Of a stretch of DNA of 64,000 nt, positions 36,454 to 44,477 are shown in pieces. The stretch covers positions 310,001-374,000 of the forward strand of contig JAKQFA010000006.1 in the NCBI GenBank assembly GCA_029556335.1, written 5' to 3'. Source of the stretch: Methanobacteriota archaeon. Its GTDB lineage: Archaea; Methanobacteriota; Methanobacteria; Methanobacteriales; Methanobacteriaceae. Position 1 is the stretch's first letter. Each line of letters starts with the position of its first letter. Made by a program: the position numbers and the translations under genes. Below the pieces are notes generated by a model. The model worked only from the letters and a program-made list of their open reading frames with translations. It was not told where the DNA came from and did no database searches.

Positions 36454-37368
36454 TTGAAAGTTCAACAAATGATTATTAGGGAAGGAATGAGTATAAATGA
36501 ACTTCTGGAGGAGATGGGGAAGGCAGGGGTTTTAGGAGCGGGACGCATTCACCGTGCCACAAAGTTAATGGCTGAAGTCATGGCTGATGAAGATACAATT
36601 GTTTTCTTAAGTGTAGCTGGACCGATGGTGCCTGGAGGTCTTCGCAAGATAATAAGGGATCTGATTAAGGATGGGTATGTTCAAGCATTAATAAGCAGCG
36701 GAGCCAACATTACCCACGACCTTTTGGAGGCCTTTGATGGGGCGCATTACCGGGGATTAGATCATGATGATGAACAGCTCTGTGACATGGGTATAGGCCG
36801 AATAGGAGATATATATACCAGTTCTGAGGATTTTGAGTCTTTTGAAAGAAGGATAGCCCCCATAATTTCCACCATCTCCCAGGAGAAAAATCACCTCACC
36901 ATCCAGGAGTTCATTAAGAAAATTGGACTAATCCTATCTGATGATGAATCAATAATACGCACCGCGGCCCTAATGGATGTTCCCGTTTATGCCCCGGGAA
37001 TTGTGGATAGTATGTTGGGTTTGCAACTCTGGATGTACACCCAGGAGAATTCACTCCAACTGGATGCAGTGGGAGATATGCACCTACTATCTGACCAAGT
37101 ATTTGAATCGAAAAAGATAGCCACCATAATTCTGGGGGGAGGATTACCGAAACACTATGCTCTAGCCTCAAATCTAATAAAAGGTGGTGTGGATGCAGCT
37201 ATTCAGATTACCATGGATCGTAGTGAAACTGGAAGTTTAGGCGGTGCTCCTTTAGAGGAGGCAAAATCCTGGGCCAAGGCTAGGGCAGGATCCAATCTGG
37301 TAACGGTTATTGGCGATGCTACCATCATATTCCCACTCATGGTAGCCGGTGCAAGGGAAATTATGTAA
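36454..37368 (+). CDS. dys: Deoxyhypusine synthase
   Basis: 304 residues. Transfers the aminobutyl group of spermidine to a lysine of translation factor aIF5A. Seen: GVLGAGRIHRATKLM, FLSVAGPMVPGGLRKII, SGANITHDLLEA, and the catalytic Lys region EAKSWAKA (SWGK in classical enzymes) followed by VTVIGDATIIFPLM. TTG start with GAGGTCGTGAT upstream. Length is typical for archaeal enzymes. Confidence 0.93.
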   Translation: MKVQQMIIREGMSINELLEEMGKAGVLGAGRIHRATKLMAEVMADEDTIVFLSVAGPMVPGGLRKIIRDLIKDGYVQALISSGANITHDLLEAFDGAHYRGLDHDDEQLCDMGIGRIGDIYTSSEDFESFERRIAPIISTISQEKNHLTIQEFIKKIGLILSDDESIIRTAALMDVPVYAPGIVDSMLGLQLWMYTQENSLQLDAVGDMHLLSDQVFESKKIATIILGGGLPKHYALASNLIKGGVDAAIQITMDRSETGSLGGAPLEEAKSWAKARAGSNLVTVIGDATIIFPLMVAGAREIM

Positions 37369-37411
37369 AGAATCAAAAAAATGGATCCCCCGTGATCTTT
37401 AAAAAGATAAA

Positions 37412-38002
37412 ATGTTAATTGAGGCTATTTTTTATCCGCTGGCCGGATTTTTCATGAAAATTTCTGATGATGCCCTGGATGAGAAGAAAAACATGGGATT
37501 AGCGGTTTTTTCCGGTTTAATATGTGTACTGGCCATAGGCTACTTGTCAGTTAACAGCAGTGATGCTGCCACCATATTCATTGGAATAATGGTGGGCACA
37601 TTTTTGTCAGGGAAGGTTGATCGGCTGGCACACATCATCACCCTGATCATATTCCTTTCCATCCTGGTTATATTTGGAATCCCTCCACTGGGAATCATTG
37701 CCCTACTGATATGTACTATCGCAGCATATCTAGATGAAATGGGAAACGATTCTTCATGGTTGAAAAGTAAAAAGAAACTTAATATCTTTTTTAAATATCG
37801 ATTAGCCCTTAAGTTAGCGGTACTTTTCCTGGCCATGGGTGGATTAATTCAATACCTACATCCTGAATACTCGGGAATTATTCTTTTCCAGCCGGAAACG
37901 TTCATCTACTTCCTTCTTTTCGATTTGGCCTATGAAGTGGCTGGTCTACTTTTCAATACTATCTATGAAGGACTCAATGGCAAATTCGGGATCTTCGGAT
38001 AG
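37412..38002 (+). CDS. Polytopic membrane protein, unknown
   Basis: 196 residues with about six hydrophobic segments. No family recognised. Sequence features: FFMKISDDALDEKKNMG at the start and EGLNGKFGIFG at the end. Its last 57 nt overlap the convergent pyrF gene. It follows dys after 43 nt and may be cotranscribed with it. Confidence 0.7.
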   Translation: MLIEAIFYPLAGFFMKISDDALDEKKNMGLAVFSGLICVLAIGYLSVNSSDAATIFIGIMVGTFLSGKVDRLAHIITLIIFLSILVIFGIPPLGIIALLICTIAAYLDEMGNDSSWLKSKKKLNIFFKYRLALKLAVLFLAMGGLIQYLHPEYSGIILFQPETFIYFLLFDLAYEVAGLLFNTIYEGLNGKFGIFG

Positions 38003-38596
38003 GTAAACGCTGCGCCCAATGATGAGTGCATCTGCAAAATCTAAAGTATCTTTTGGATTTCCTCCCTGGGCTCCCACTCCAGGAGATATGAGGAAAGAGC
38101 CTGATCCAATGATTCTTCTAATTTTTTCCAAGCGATCCAGCCTTGTTGATGGTCCCACAAAATTCCTGATACCTAATTTAACACCCATCCTTGCTATTTC
38201 TAGTGATACAGGCTTTATAAACTTCAAAGCGCCGGGATGTGACATTTCGGTTAATAAAAATACTTCCCCCCCATTTTTATGTGCAGAATCCATGCAAGCT
38301 TGGGCACTGTCCGCCCCCACGAAACCGTGAACAATAACAGCATCAGCACCAGCTTGGAAAGTTAAATCAACTATTTTACGGTTAGTTTCAGGAATATCGG
38401 CCACTTTAAAATCTGCAATAACCTGGCAACTAAATTCGTTTTTAATGGTGGAAATGGAATCCAGCCCCTGTCCTAAAACCAGGGGGTATCCTATTTTAAC
38501 TGTGTTTATTTCTTTTTTAACAGCATCCACCACTTCTATGGCTTTTTCCAAGTCCGGGAGGTCTAGAGCAACTATGATTCTATTTTTAACATCCAT
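37946..38596 (-). CDS. pyrF: Orotidine 5'-phosphate decarboxylase
   Basis: 216 residues. Catalytic motif ADFKVADIPETN (DxKxxD) near residue 62; IIVALDLPDLEKA at the N-terminus; phosphate-binding ISPGVGAQGG and ALIIGRSVY at the end. Final step of UMP synthesis. The 3' end overlaps the convergent membrane-protein gene by 57 nt, so the last 18 codons of both share DNA. Confidence 0.95.
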   Translation of the reverse strand: MDVKNRIIVALDLPDLEKAIEVVDAVKKEINTVKIGYPLVLGQGLDSISTIKNEFSCQVIADFKVADIPETNRKIVDLTFQAGADAVIVHGFVGADSAQACMDSAHKNGGEVFLLTEMSHPGALKFIKPVSLEIARMGVKLGIRNFVGPSTRLDRLEKIRRIIGSGSFLISPGVGAQGGNPKDTLDFADALIIGRSVYLSEDPEFAIESFIDSIEK

Positions 38597-38761
38597 GTTC
38601 TTACTTGTTCACAAGATTTAATATGATTTTTGAAATCCGGATGAACTTAGAAGAACATATTATGAGATGGTCACCTAAAAATTTTGGTGGAAATAATCTT
38701 TATTAAATCTACAAACCAAAATAACAAGTTTTTTTTAAAAAATCCACTTATCTTCACACAA

Positions 38762-38770
38762 AGTATATAC
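38762..38770 (+). promoter_or_regulatory. TATA-like element before the TRAM gene
   Basis: AGTATATAC lies 71 nt before the TRAM ATG; a second candidate, TTTATACG, follows at about 38780. Either gives a short leader with SD AAGTGAT. Confidence 0.35.
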
Positions 38771-38832
38771 GTGGCGAAATTTATACGTTAAGTTAAGCCA
38801 TTTGTCATGGCTAATTTGGAAAGTGATTTAAT

Positions 38833-39051
38833 ATGTTTAGAGATGAATACGGTAGTAAAGGTAATTCTGCTCCTATTAATGAAGGAGAAGAATATGATGT
38901 TAAAATTGAGGACACTGGTAGGGACGGTGACGGGATCACTCGTATAGAAGGTTTTGTGATATTCGTTTCTGGTGCCAAGGTTGGCGATGAAGTTAAAATT
39001 AGGATTAACTCTGTCAGAAGGAACTTCGGTTTTGCCGAAGTAGTGGAATAG
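38833..39051 (+). CDS. Stand-alone TRAM-domain protein
   Basis: 72 residues. One TRAM domain: GEEYDVKIEDTGRDGDGITRIEGFVIFVSGAKVGDEVKIRI and NFGFAEVV. Single-TRAM proteins in methanogens bind RNA and are proposed RNA chaperones, some cold-induced. SD AAGTGAT before ATG, own promoter and hairpin terminator, so a single-gene unit. Confidence 0.9.
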   Translation: MFRDEYGSKGNSAPINEGEEYDVKIEDTGRDGDGITRIEGFVIFVSGAKVGDEVKIRINSVRRNFGFAEVVE

Positions 39052-39085
39052 GTTTATTCCACAATTTATTTTTTTGCATCTTTTT
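39043..39085 (+). terminator. Terminator of the TRAM gene
   Basis: GTGGAATA (39043-39050) and TATTCCAC (39055-39062) form a perfect 8-bp stem around GGTT, starting inside the stop codon, and T-runs follow to about 39085. Both stem and T-tract resemble intrinsic terminators. Confidence 0.65.
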
Positions 39086-39249
39086 TTAGAAAATATCAGA
39101 ACTATCCTATATTTGTTTATTTTTAATTTAATTGCTGATCAAAATTTCAACGAAAATTTCCAGTGGATATCTGATGAAGGATGACGAAACTAATCATCCG
39201 AGAAACCAGAAATACTTAATTATTTTAATGAGTTTAAACTGTTTATAGG

Positions 39250-39295
39250 TACAAGAAAAACTTGTAGAAGAGAGATACATCTATAAGCTCTCTTC
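39250..39295. repeat. Tandem hairpins in the intergenic region
   Basis: TACAAG/CTTGTA around AAAAA (39250-39266) is followed directly by GAAGAGAG/CTCTCTTC around a 13-nt loop (39267-39295). On the minus strand the second hairpin comes first and is followed by a TTTTT loop, so they may terminate the 39329-41144 operon. A structured RNA is possible. Confidence 0.45.
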
Positions 39296-39328
39296 AAGGT
39301 TCTTACGTAACGATCATTTTAGAAAAAC

Positions 39329-40474
39329 TTACTGTCTGCCAAAATACTCATTCCATTTATCCTCACCGAAAAGGGCTATGAATTTTTCCTTATCCTCCTC
39401 TGAGTATTGGAAAGCGTCGGGCCTTTTATAACTTTGTGTGGCATAAATTTCCTCTGCTTCACGTATTAAATCAGGCTCTGGCTTTGTAAAGGGCTTGCAA
39501 TAGGGGTGGGCTTTTTTAATAAGTTCCAATGTTTGGTCTGAATACCATATCTGTTTAGCATCATATGCAGTCAGGAAAGTTTCATGATCAAATATATCAT
39601 CCCAAGACATCTGGAAATATTCCATAAAGACCTTTTCCCTTGCTTTAAGGATGCCTGGGTTGCATTCCTGTGTACGTTTAATATTATGCATAGTATAAGT
39701 GATGCCTCTCCTAGACATCCATCGTTCATCCCGGGGCGCGAAACTGCCGAAAGAATCGAGCCAGTCATATACATTTTCAATCATTTTCTCCCATAAACGT
39801 GATATGATGTGCCACCGGTTAATCAGGGGAGTGTACTTCCATTCAATTTTTTGACGTTCCAGTCCAAATTGGAAGCTGTCAACCACGTTAAAGGGTGTCT
39901 GGGAGGCCAGTTGGTCGTGCATTTTTAGGATCTTCTCATGTTTTTCCACTTCCAATGGCAAGTGCATGAACTCACAAAACAACTTTTCAGAAAGTATAGC
40001 GTCCCTCACAACCATGTCACCTTGTAAAGTCTGATTAAGACCTTGTTCTTCTGCTATTCTCAGGAATACTGGGTAGGATACCCCTGACTTTCCAACTTCA
40101 ATTAGTTCTTCAAGGGGAGCTTTGAGTTTTTCATAATGGGGATTGCCTTTTAAATTTTCAATGGCATGTTCATAAGCTTCTATGGTTTTTTCCATGAGTA
40201 GTTCATCACCACCATCTCCAGAATATTCACCTTTAACAAGGGCAGTCATAGTCTCTGTGTAAGCATTACTAAAATCCATGAAAAGGTTTTCTGTGGTTAG
40301 CTTTGCTGTAAATTCCGATACGTCGTTAGTTTCAAGAGCCAATTTTTCCATCCTATCCATGGTTTCACGCATAACTTGGAAAGATTCCCCCTCGGCCCCT
40401 TTGTCTTCCAACTCTTGGAACATTTTCCGAAATGTACCCAGAATTGAATCAGCCATTGCCTTATCCACTGGCAT
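39329..40474 (-). CDS. Helical cytoplasmic protein of unknown function, related to the next gene
   Basis: 381 residues, predicted almost all alpha-helical, no membrane segment or metal-binding motif. It shares spaced identities with the 222-residue protein encoded upstream: NDVSEFTAKLTTENL against TDLEEFGQKVESENL, and MIENVYDWLDSF against a similar DW.SF stretch. The C-terminal half is rich in Trp and Tyr. SD GGGGGATTTAAG before ATG. One nt behind the upstream gene and divergent from cbiM. Function unknown; perhaps a two-subunit complex. Confidence 0.75.
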   Translation of the reverse strand: MPVDKAMADSILGTFRKMFQELEDKGAEGESFQVMRETMDRMEKLALETNDVSEFTAKLTTENLFMDFSNAYTETMTALVKGEYSGDGGDELLMEKTIEAYEHAIENLKGNPHYEKLKAPLEELIEVGKSGVSYPVFLRIAEEQGLNQTLQGDMVVRDAILSEKLFCEFMHLPLEVEKHEKILKMHDQLASQTPFNVVDSFQFGLERQKIEWKYTPLINRWHIISRLWEKMIENVYDWLDSFGSFAPRDERWMSRRGITYTMHNIKRTQECNPGILKAREKVFMEYFQMSWDDIFDHETFLTAYDAKQIWYSDQTLELIKKAHPYCKPFTKPEPDLIREAEEIYATQSYKRPDAFQYSEEDKEKFIALFGEDKWNEYFGRQ

Positions 40475-40475
40475 C

Positions 40476-41144
40476 TTAAATCCCCCTGTAAGTTTTAAAC
40501 TGAGTTATCCTCTTTTTCAATATTTCATCTGGTATTGGGATTATTCTTCTGTGCCTTTCCTCCCAGATGAGGCTAGCGTTGTATTGCCAGTTAGGATCCC
40601 AATTCCGAGCATTGGGAACAAATGATTCATTCCAATCTTTAATCCCGTCATTAATCATTTCCTGAGGTCTTTCATGATTTATTTCCTTTTTCCATTCATC
40701 AGGCACTTCTGCCGTCTGGTAAACTTCTATTTCTTCCAGCATCATAAGATCGTTGTAGATTTCTTGAGTGAACAGATCCACAATGATCTCAATATTAACC
40801 TCACTTTCAATATCATTAACCATTTTAATTAGTTCTAAATCAGTTTTTACAGAATCTACGGCATCAAGAATCCTTAGGGGTGCATGAAGTTTTATTTCTT
40901 CCTTCAGCTCTTCATAAAATTTTTTCCGTGCAGTTTCCTGATCTTTTACCAGGGCAATGGCATTTTTAACTGCGAGATTTTCTGACTCCACCTTCTGCCC
41001 AAATTCTTCAAGGTCAGTTGAATTAGCTATGGCCTCATATAAGGCTTTTTCTGACTGGTAAGAATTGGCATACAACGGATTATTTTCGAATTTTTTTAAT
41101 CTGGACTGGTAATATTCCACATATTCTTGCTGTCTTTGGTCCAA
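40476..41144 (-). CDS. Helical protein of unknown function, partner of the 381-residue protein
   Basis: 222 residues, acidic and helical. Spaced similarities to the downstream product (see that entry) suggest a distant paralog. C-terminus has WDPNWQYNASLIWEERHRRI. A TATA-like ACTATAAACC lies upstream on the minus strand near 41190. The promoter region is shared with the cobalt transporter operon on the other strand, which may hint at a corrinoid link, but no direct evidence exists. Confidence 0.7.
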   Translation of the reverse strand: MDQRQQEYVEYYQSRLKKFENNPLYANSYQSEKALYEAIANSTDLEEFGQKVESENLAVKNAIALVKDQETARKKFYEELKEEIKLHAPLRILDAVDSVKTDLELIKMVNDIESEVNIEIIVDLFTQEIYNDLMMLEEIEVYQTAEVPDEWKKEINHERPQEMINDGIKDWNESFVPNARNWDPNWQYNASLIWEERHRRIIPIPDEILKKRITQFKTYRGI

Positions 41145-41431
41145 TTAAATCCCTCTAATTGTATCAATTATAGATTTACAATGGTACTATAGGTTTATAG
41201 TTTTAATGATTGGTTTTTTTATTATCCCCTTGAGTTTTTATTACTACTTGATTGGGAGCATTGTATGATAATGATTTTCTAATCTATTAACCAGATAATC
41301 CATGACTTAATCATCTAAATCAGGCATCTTATAATTTAATTAAATAAACAGTTTTACGAGGTATTCGACTCAAAAATACTGTAAAATGATACACTCAATT
41401 CAAGTTAATGTGATCTTTTTTCAAATTTAAT

Positions 41432-41446
41432 GGAAACATTTATATA
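41432..41446 (+). promoter_or_regulatory. BRE/TATA promoter of the cobalt transporter operon
   Basis: GGAAA (BRE-like) then TTTATATA at 41439-41446. Transcription would start near 41470, giving about 100 nt of leader before cbiM, which contains the hairpin at 41493-41517. The leader start differs from the compact leaders elsewhere in this window. Confidence 0.6.
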
Positions 41447-41492
41447 CTTTCCAATCTTACCCTAAAATGAAAATTGTCCCTGTGATGGGAAA

Positions 41493-41517
41493 GGTATGCC
41501 ATATAGGATGGTATGCT
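41493..41517 (+). promoter_or_regulatory. Leader hairpin/direct repeat upstream of cbiM
   Basis: GGTATGC occurs at 41493 and again at 41510, exactly 17 nt apart. The same bases form a stem of about 10 bp with some G-U pairs (ATGCCAT against ATGGTAT, loop ATAGG). It could be an operator read as repeats or an RNA element controlling translation. No B12-box of a cobalamin riboswitch was found. Confidence 0.35.
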
Positions 41518-41567
41518 GAATAAGTTGAATGAAGAAAATCGTTTTTATAAGTGGAAGGAGTGTTTAA

Positions 41568-42266
41568 ATGCATATAATGGAAGGATTTTTACCATGGCAA
41601 TGGTGTCTATTTTGGTATTTAATAGCAATACCTGTTGTGGTTTATGGTATTACACGGATTAAAAAAATAACTGACAAAAATCCAGAAACTAAGCCACTGT
41701 TAGCTGTATCTGGTGCGTTTATGTTTGTATTATCTTCTTTGAAACTCCCTTCTGTAACAGGGAGTTGTTCACATCCTACTGGTAATGGTTTAGGAGCGGT
41801 ATTATTTGGTCCAGCAGTTGCCAGTGTTTTAGCGACAATCGTTCTTATTTTTCAAGCAATACTTTTGGCGCATGGTGGAATAACCACACTTGGTGCTAAC
41901 ATATTTTCCATGGGTATAGTAGGTCCAGTAGCGGCGTGGCTGGTGTACAAAGGTATTAAGAAGATTGGCTGGGGTTCTTCAATAGGAATCTTCTTTGCTG
42001 CACTCTTGGGTGATTGGTTAACATACGTGACCACAGCAACACAGCTATCACTGGCCTTTCCCATACCCACGTTTGGAGAAGCTTTCATCAAATTCATGGT
42101 AATATTTGCCTACACTCAGGTACCCCTAGCAATAGTTGAGGGTCTTCTTACCGTGGTCATATTTGAGTACATCATGCAGTTAAGACCAGACATTTTAAGA
42201 AAATTAAGAGTCATAGGCTCAGAAAAAGCACAAGATAGTCCCGAAAAAGTATTAGAGGTGGTTTAA
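41568..42266 (+). CDS. cbiM: Cobalt ECF transporter, substrate-specific subunit CbiM
   Basis: 232 residues, seven membrane segments. The N-terminus MHIMEGFLPWQWCLFWY carries the conserved His2 and following metal-binding residues of CbiM/NikM. GSCSHPTGNGLGAVLFGP is the usual SxSHPTG metal motif. With cbiN, cbiQ and cbiO it makes the Cbi cobalt uptake complex needed for corrinoid cofactors of methanogenesis. SD GGAAGGAG before ATG. The cbiN neighbour favours cobalt over nickel. Confidence 0.93.
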   Translation: MHIMEGFLPWQWCLFWYLIAIPVVVYGITRIKKITDKNPETKPLLAVSGAFMFVLSSLKLPSVTGSCSHPTGNGLGAVLFGPAVASVLATIVLIFQAILLAHGGITTLGANIFSMGIVGPVAAWLVYKGIKKIGWGSSIGIFFAALLGDWLTYVTTATQLSLAFPIPTFGEAFIKFMVIFAYTQVPLAIVEGLLTVVIFEYIMQLRPDILRKLRVIGSEKAQDSPEKVLEVV

Positions 42267-42587
42267 ATGGATAAAAAACCCCTGGTTTTACTAGCTTTGG
42301 TTGCAATAATTGTAATCATTCCCTTAACCCTCTACAATGGCTTGGGAGAAGATGAAGGTTTCTTCGGCGGCGCAGATGGTGCGGCTGGTGAAGCGATAGA
42401 AGAAACCGGTTATGAACCATGGTTCAATTCATTCTGGGAACCTCCAAGTGGTGAAATTGAAAGTCTTTTGTTTGCATTGCAAGCAGCTATCGGAGCAATT
42501 ATAATAGGCTACGTTTTAGGATACTATAAAGGCCAAGATAGTGAAAGAAATAAAGAAGAAAATAAAAAAAATGGAAAAAGGATGTAA
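42267..42587 (+). CDS. cbiN: Cobalt transporter subunit CbiN
   Basis: 106 residues with two membrane helices (LVLLALVAIIVIIPLTLY and IGAIIIGYVLGYY) and an extracellular loop with YEPWFNSFWEPPSGEIESLLFALQ, typical of CbiN. It starts directly after the cbiM stop; its SD GAGGTGG is inside cbiM. Helps load cobalt onto CbiM. Confidence 0.92.
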   Translation: MDKKPLVLLALVAIIVIIPLTLYNGLGEDEGFFGGADGAAGEAIEETGYEPWFNSFWEPPSGEIESLLFALQAAIGAIIIGYVLGYYKGQDSERNKEENKKNGKRM

Positions 42588-42644
42588 TATTGGAATAGGC
42601 TGATGTTCCAATTTGCTATGAAGAGATAACGGACTGGGGATCAA

Positions 42645-43439
42645 ATGTTTGAAAACACATTGGATAACTATGCTCACTCCAATAACCTTACAAATCTGAA
42701 CCCGTATTTTAAGATTTTACTTGGAATTTCCACTATGATCGTGAGTTTAGTATCCACTTCCCCAGTGATACCTATAGTCATAGCACTTTTCATGTCAATC
42801 CTCATTATATTTAAGGCTAAGATTTCTTGGAATTTTTATTTAAAATTCTTCTTCATTCCATTTGGCTTCGGATTGTTAACTTTCTTTTTCATGGCTGTAT
42901 TTTTTGGAGTAGGCTCCCCCATCCTAGAACTAGGATTATTTAATCTTACTGTGACTGTAGATGGCTTCAATCTCGGATTTCTTGTTTTTACCAGAATGTT
43001 AGGTGGCTTCACTTGTCTAGCATTCATTGCCCTTACCACGCCCATGACAGAACTTTTTTCAGTACTGGAACTAGTTAAAATTCCTAAAATTCTTTTGGAA
43101 CTGGCAATGCTCATGTACCGCTACATTTTCGTATTACTGGACGAGGCAATTAACATGTATCATACCCAGGAAACACGTCTGGGCTATTCTTCACTTAAAA
43201 AATCTATTAAATCCATGGGCATGCTGGGCAGTAACCTCTTCATAAGAACATGGCTTAAAGGGGAACAAACATACATCGCCATGGAATCAAGGTGTTATGA
43301 TGGTTCTATCAAAACCTTAAAGAAAAATGAAGATATAAAAGATATAGGAACCCGTAACTTGGCGGGTTTGATTTTGTTTGAAATAATACTTGTTCTTGGA
43401 GTATATTTTACCGGAAACTATGGTGTTCTTATTTTATAA
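42645..43439 (+). CDS. cbiQ: Cobalt transporter transmembrane subunit CbiQ
   Basis: 264 residues, about five helices. MFENTLDNYAHSNNLTNLNPYFKI start and the coupling-helix region with RLGYSS and a later MESRCYDG motif (the family E/A-R-G box form) identify the ECF T-component. SD GGGGAT before ATG, 57 nt after cbiN. Links CbiM to the CbiO ATPase. Confidence 0.92.
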   Translation: MFENTLDNYAHSNNLTNLNPYFKILLGISTMIVSLVSTSPVIPIVIALFMSILIIFKAKISWNFYLKFFFIPFGFGLLTFFFMAVFFGVGSPILELGLFNLTVTVDGFNLGFLVFTRMLGGFTCLAFIALTTPMTELFSVLELVKIPKILLELAMLMYRYIFVLLDEAINMYHTQETRLGYSSLKKSIKSMGMLGSNLFIRTWLKGEQTYIAMESRCYDGSIKTLKKNEDIKDIGTRNLAGLILFEIILVLGVYFTGNYGVLIL

Positions 43440-43532
43440 TTTACAATCCCCATATAGAATAATCTAAGGATTAGGCCATTAAATCAGTATCTTCTGGTTG
43501 TAGATATAAATCCATTACAGTTAGATTAAACT

Positions 43533-43541
43533 AAATATAAA
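43533..43541 (+). promoter_or_regulatory. TATA-like element before cbiO
   Basis: AAATATAAA 30-40 nt before the ATG at 43573, in a 133-nt gap after cbiQ. Suggests cbiO can be transcribed separately from cbiMNQ. Confidence 0.4.
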
Positions 43542-43572
43542 AGGCAGTCTGGACTACTATAAAGAAGATAGC

Positions 43573-44412
43573 ATGAACGTTATTGAAACCAGAGATATCA
43601 CATATCGATATCCGGATGGAACGCAAGCCCTGGAGAAGGTGAACTTTAAGGCTCCGAAGGGTAAGATGGTGGCACTTTTGGGTCCGAATGGGGCTGGAAA
43701 ATCAACTCTATTTTTACACTTCAATGGGATTCTGCGACCCACATCTGGTGAGGTACTGGTGGAAGAAAATCTACTTGGTTATAAAAAAAATGATCTGATG
43801 AAAGTCAGACAAAAAGTGGGAATAGTCTTCCAGAATCCTGATGACCAACTATTTGCTCCTACTGTTATTGAAGATGTAGCCTTCGGTCCCATGAACATGG
43901 ATCTGGGCACTGAAGAAGTAGAAAAAAGAGTTAAAGATGCTCTGGAGAAAGTGGGTATGACTGGCTTTGAGAAGAAACCACCCCATCATCTCAGTGGAGG
44001 CCAGAAAAAACGGGTGGCTATTGCTGGTATATTGGCTATGCAACCGGAGATAATGGTTCTTGATGAACCCACCAGTGGGCTGGATCCTAAGGGGGCCTCC
44101 CAGATATTGCGCATATTGTACCAGCTCAACCAGGAGGGTATGAGTATAGTTATATCCACCCATGATGTGGATCTGGTGCCATTGTATGCATCCCAGGTGT
44201 ATATCATAAGCGAAGGCAGGATAATTAAGGAAGGAACGCCTCAAGAAGTATTTTCTGATGTTAAAACCATCAGGGGGGCTAATTTAAGATTACCACGTAT
44301 TGCACATCTTATGGAAATTCTGGGAAAGGAGGATGATCTTCCCTTTGAAAAACCATACCCCCTAACTATCGGGGAGGCCAGAAGGAAAATACTGGATAGC
44401 TTCGGATATTAG
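43573..44412 (+). CDS. cbiO: Cobalt transporter ATP-binding subunit CbiO
   Basis: 279 residues. Walker A GPNGAGKSTL, Q-loop FQNPDDQLF, signature LSGGQKKRVAIAG, Walker B IMVLDEPTSGLDP and H-loop STHDVD. ECF-type ATPase driving cobalt uptake. Separated by 133 nt from cbiQ with a possible own promoter. Single CbiO gene, so a homodimer is expected. Confidence 0.93.
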   Translation: MNVIETRDITYRYPDGTQALEKVNFKAPKGKMVALLGPNGAGKSTLFLHFNGILRPTSGEVLVEENLLGYKKNDLMKVRQKVGIVFQNPDDQLFAPTVIEDVAFGPMNMDLGTEEVEKRVKDALEKVGMTGFEKKPPHHLSGGQKKRVAIAGILAMQPEIMVLDEPTSGLDPKGASQILRILYQLNQEGMSIVISTHDVDLVPLYASQVYIISEGRIIKEGTPQEVFSDVKTIRGANLRLPRIAHLMEILGKEDDLPFEKPYPLTIGEARRKILDSFGY

Positions 44413-44477
44413 CAATTACTGTTTGCGTTTGAATAATAGAAGATAAATTTACAATTAAAAACTTGTTTTGGAGTTTT

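Noticed and set aside
41470..41567. Cobalamin riboswitch before cbiM
   Set aside because: The leader is about 100 nt, shorter than a B12 riboswitch, and lacks the B12 box.
42836..43114. Minus-strand frame inside cbiQ, and many similar long antisense frames
   Set aside because: Shadows of well-supported genes, without SD or known motifs.
43849..44244. 131-codon minus-strand frame in cbiO
   Set aside because: Fully inside a clear ABC ATPase gene; a shadow.
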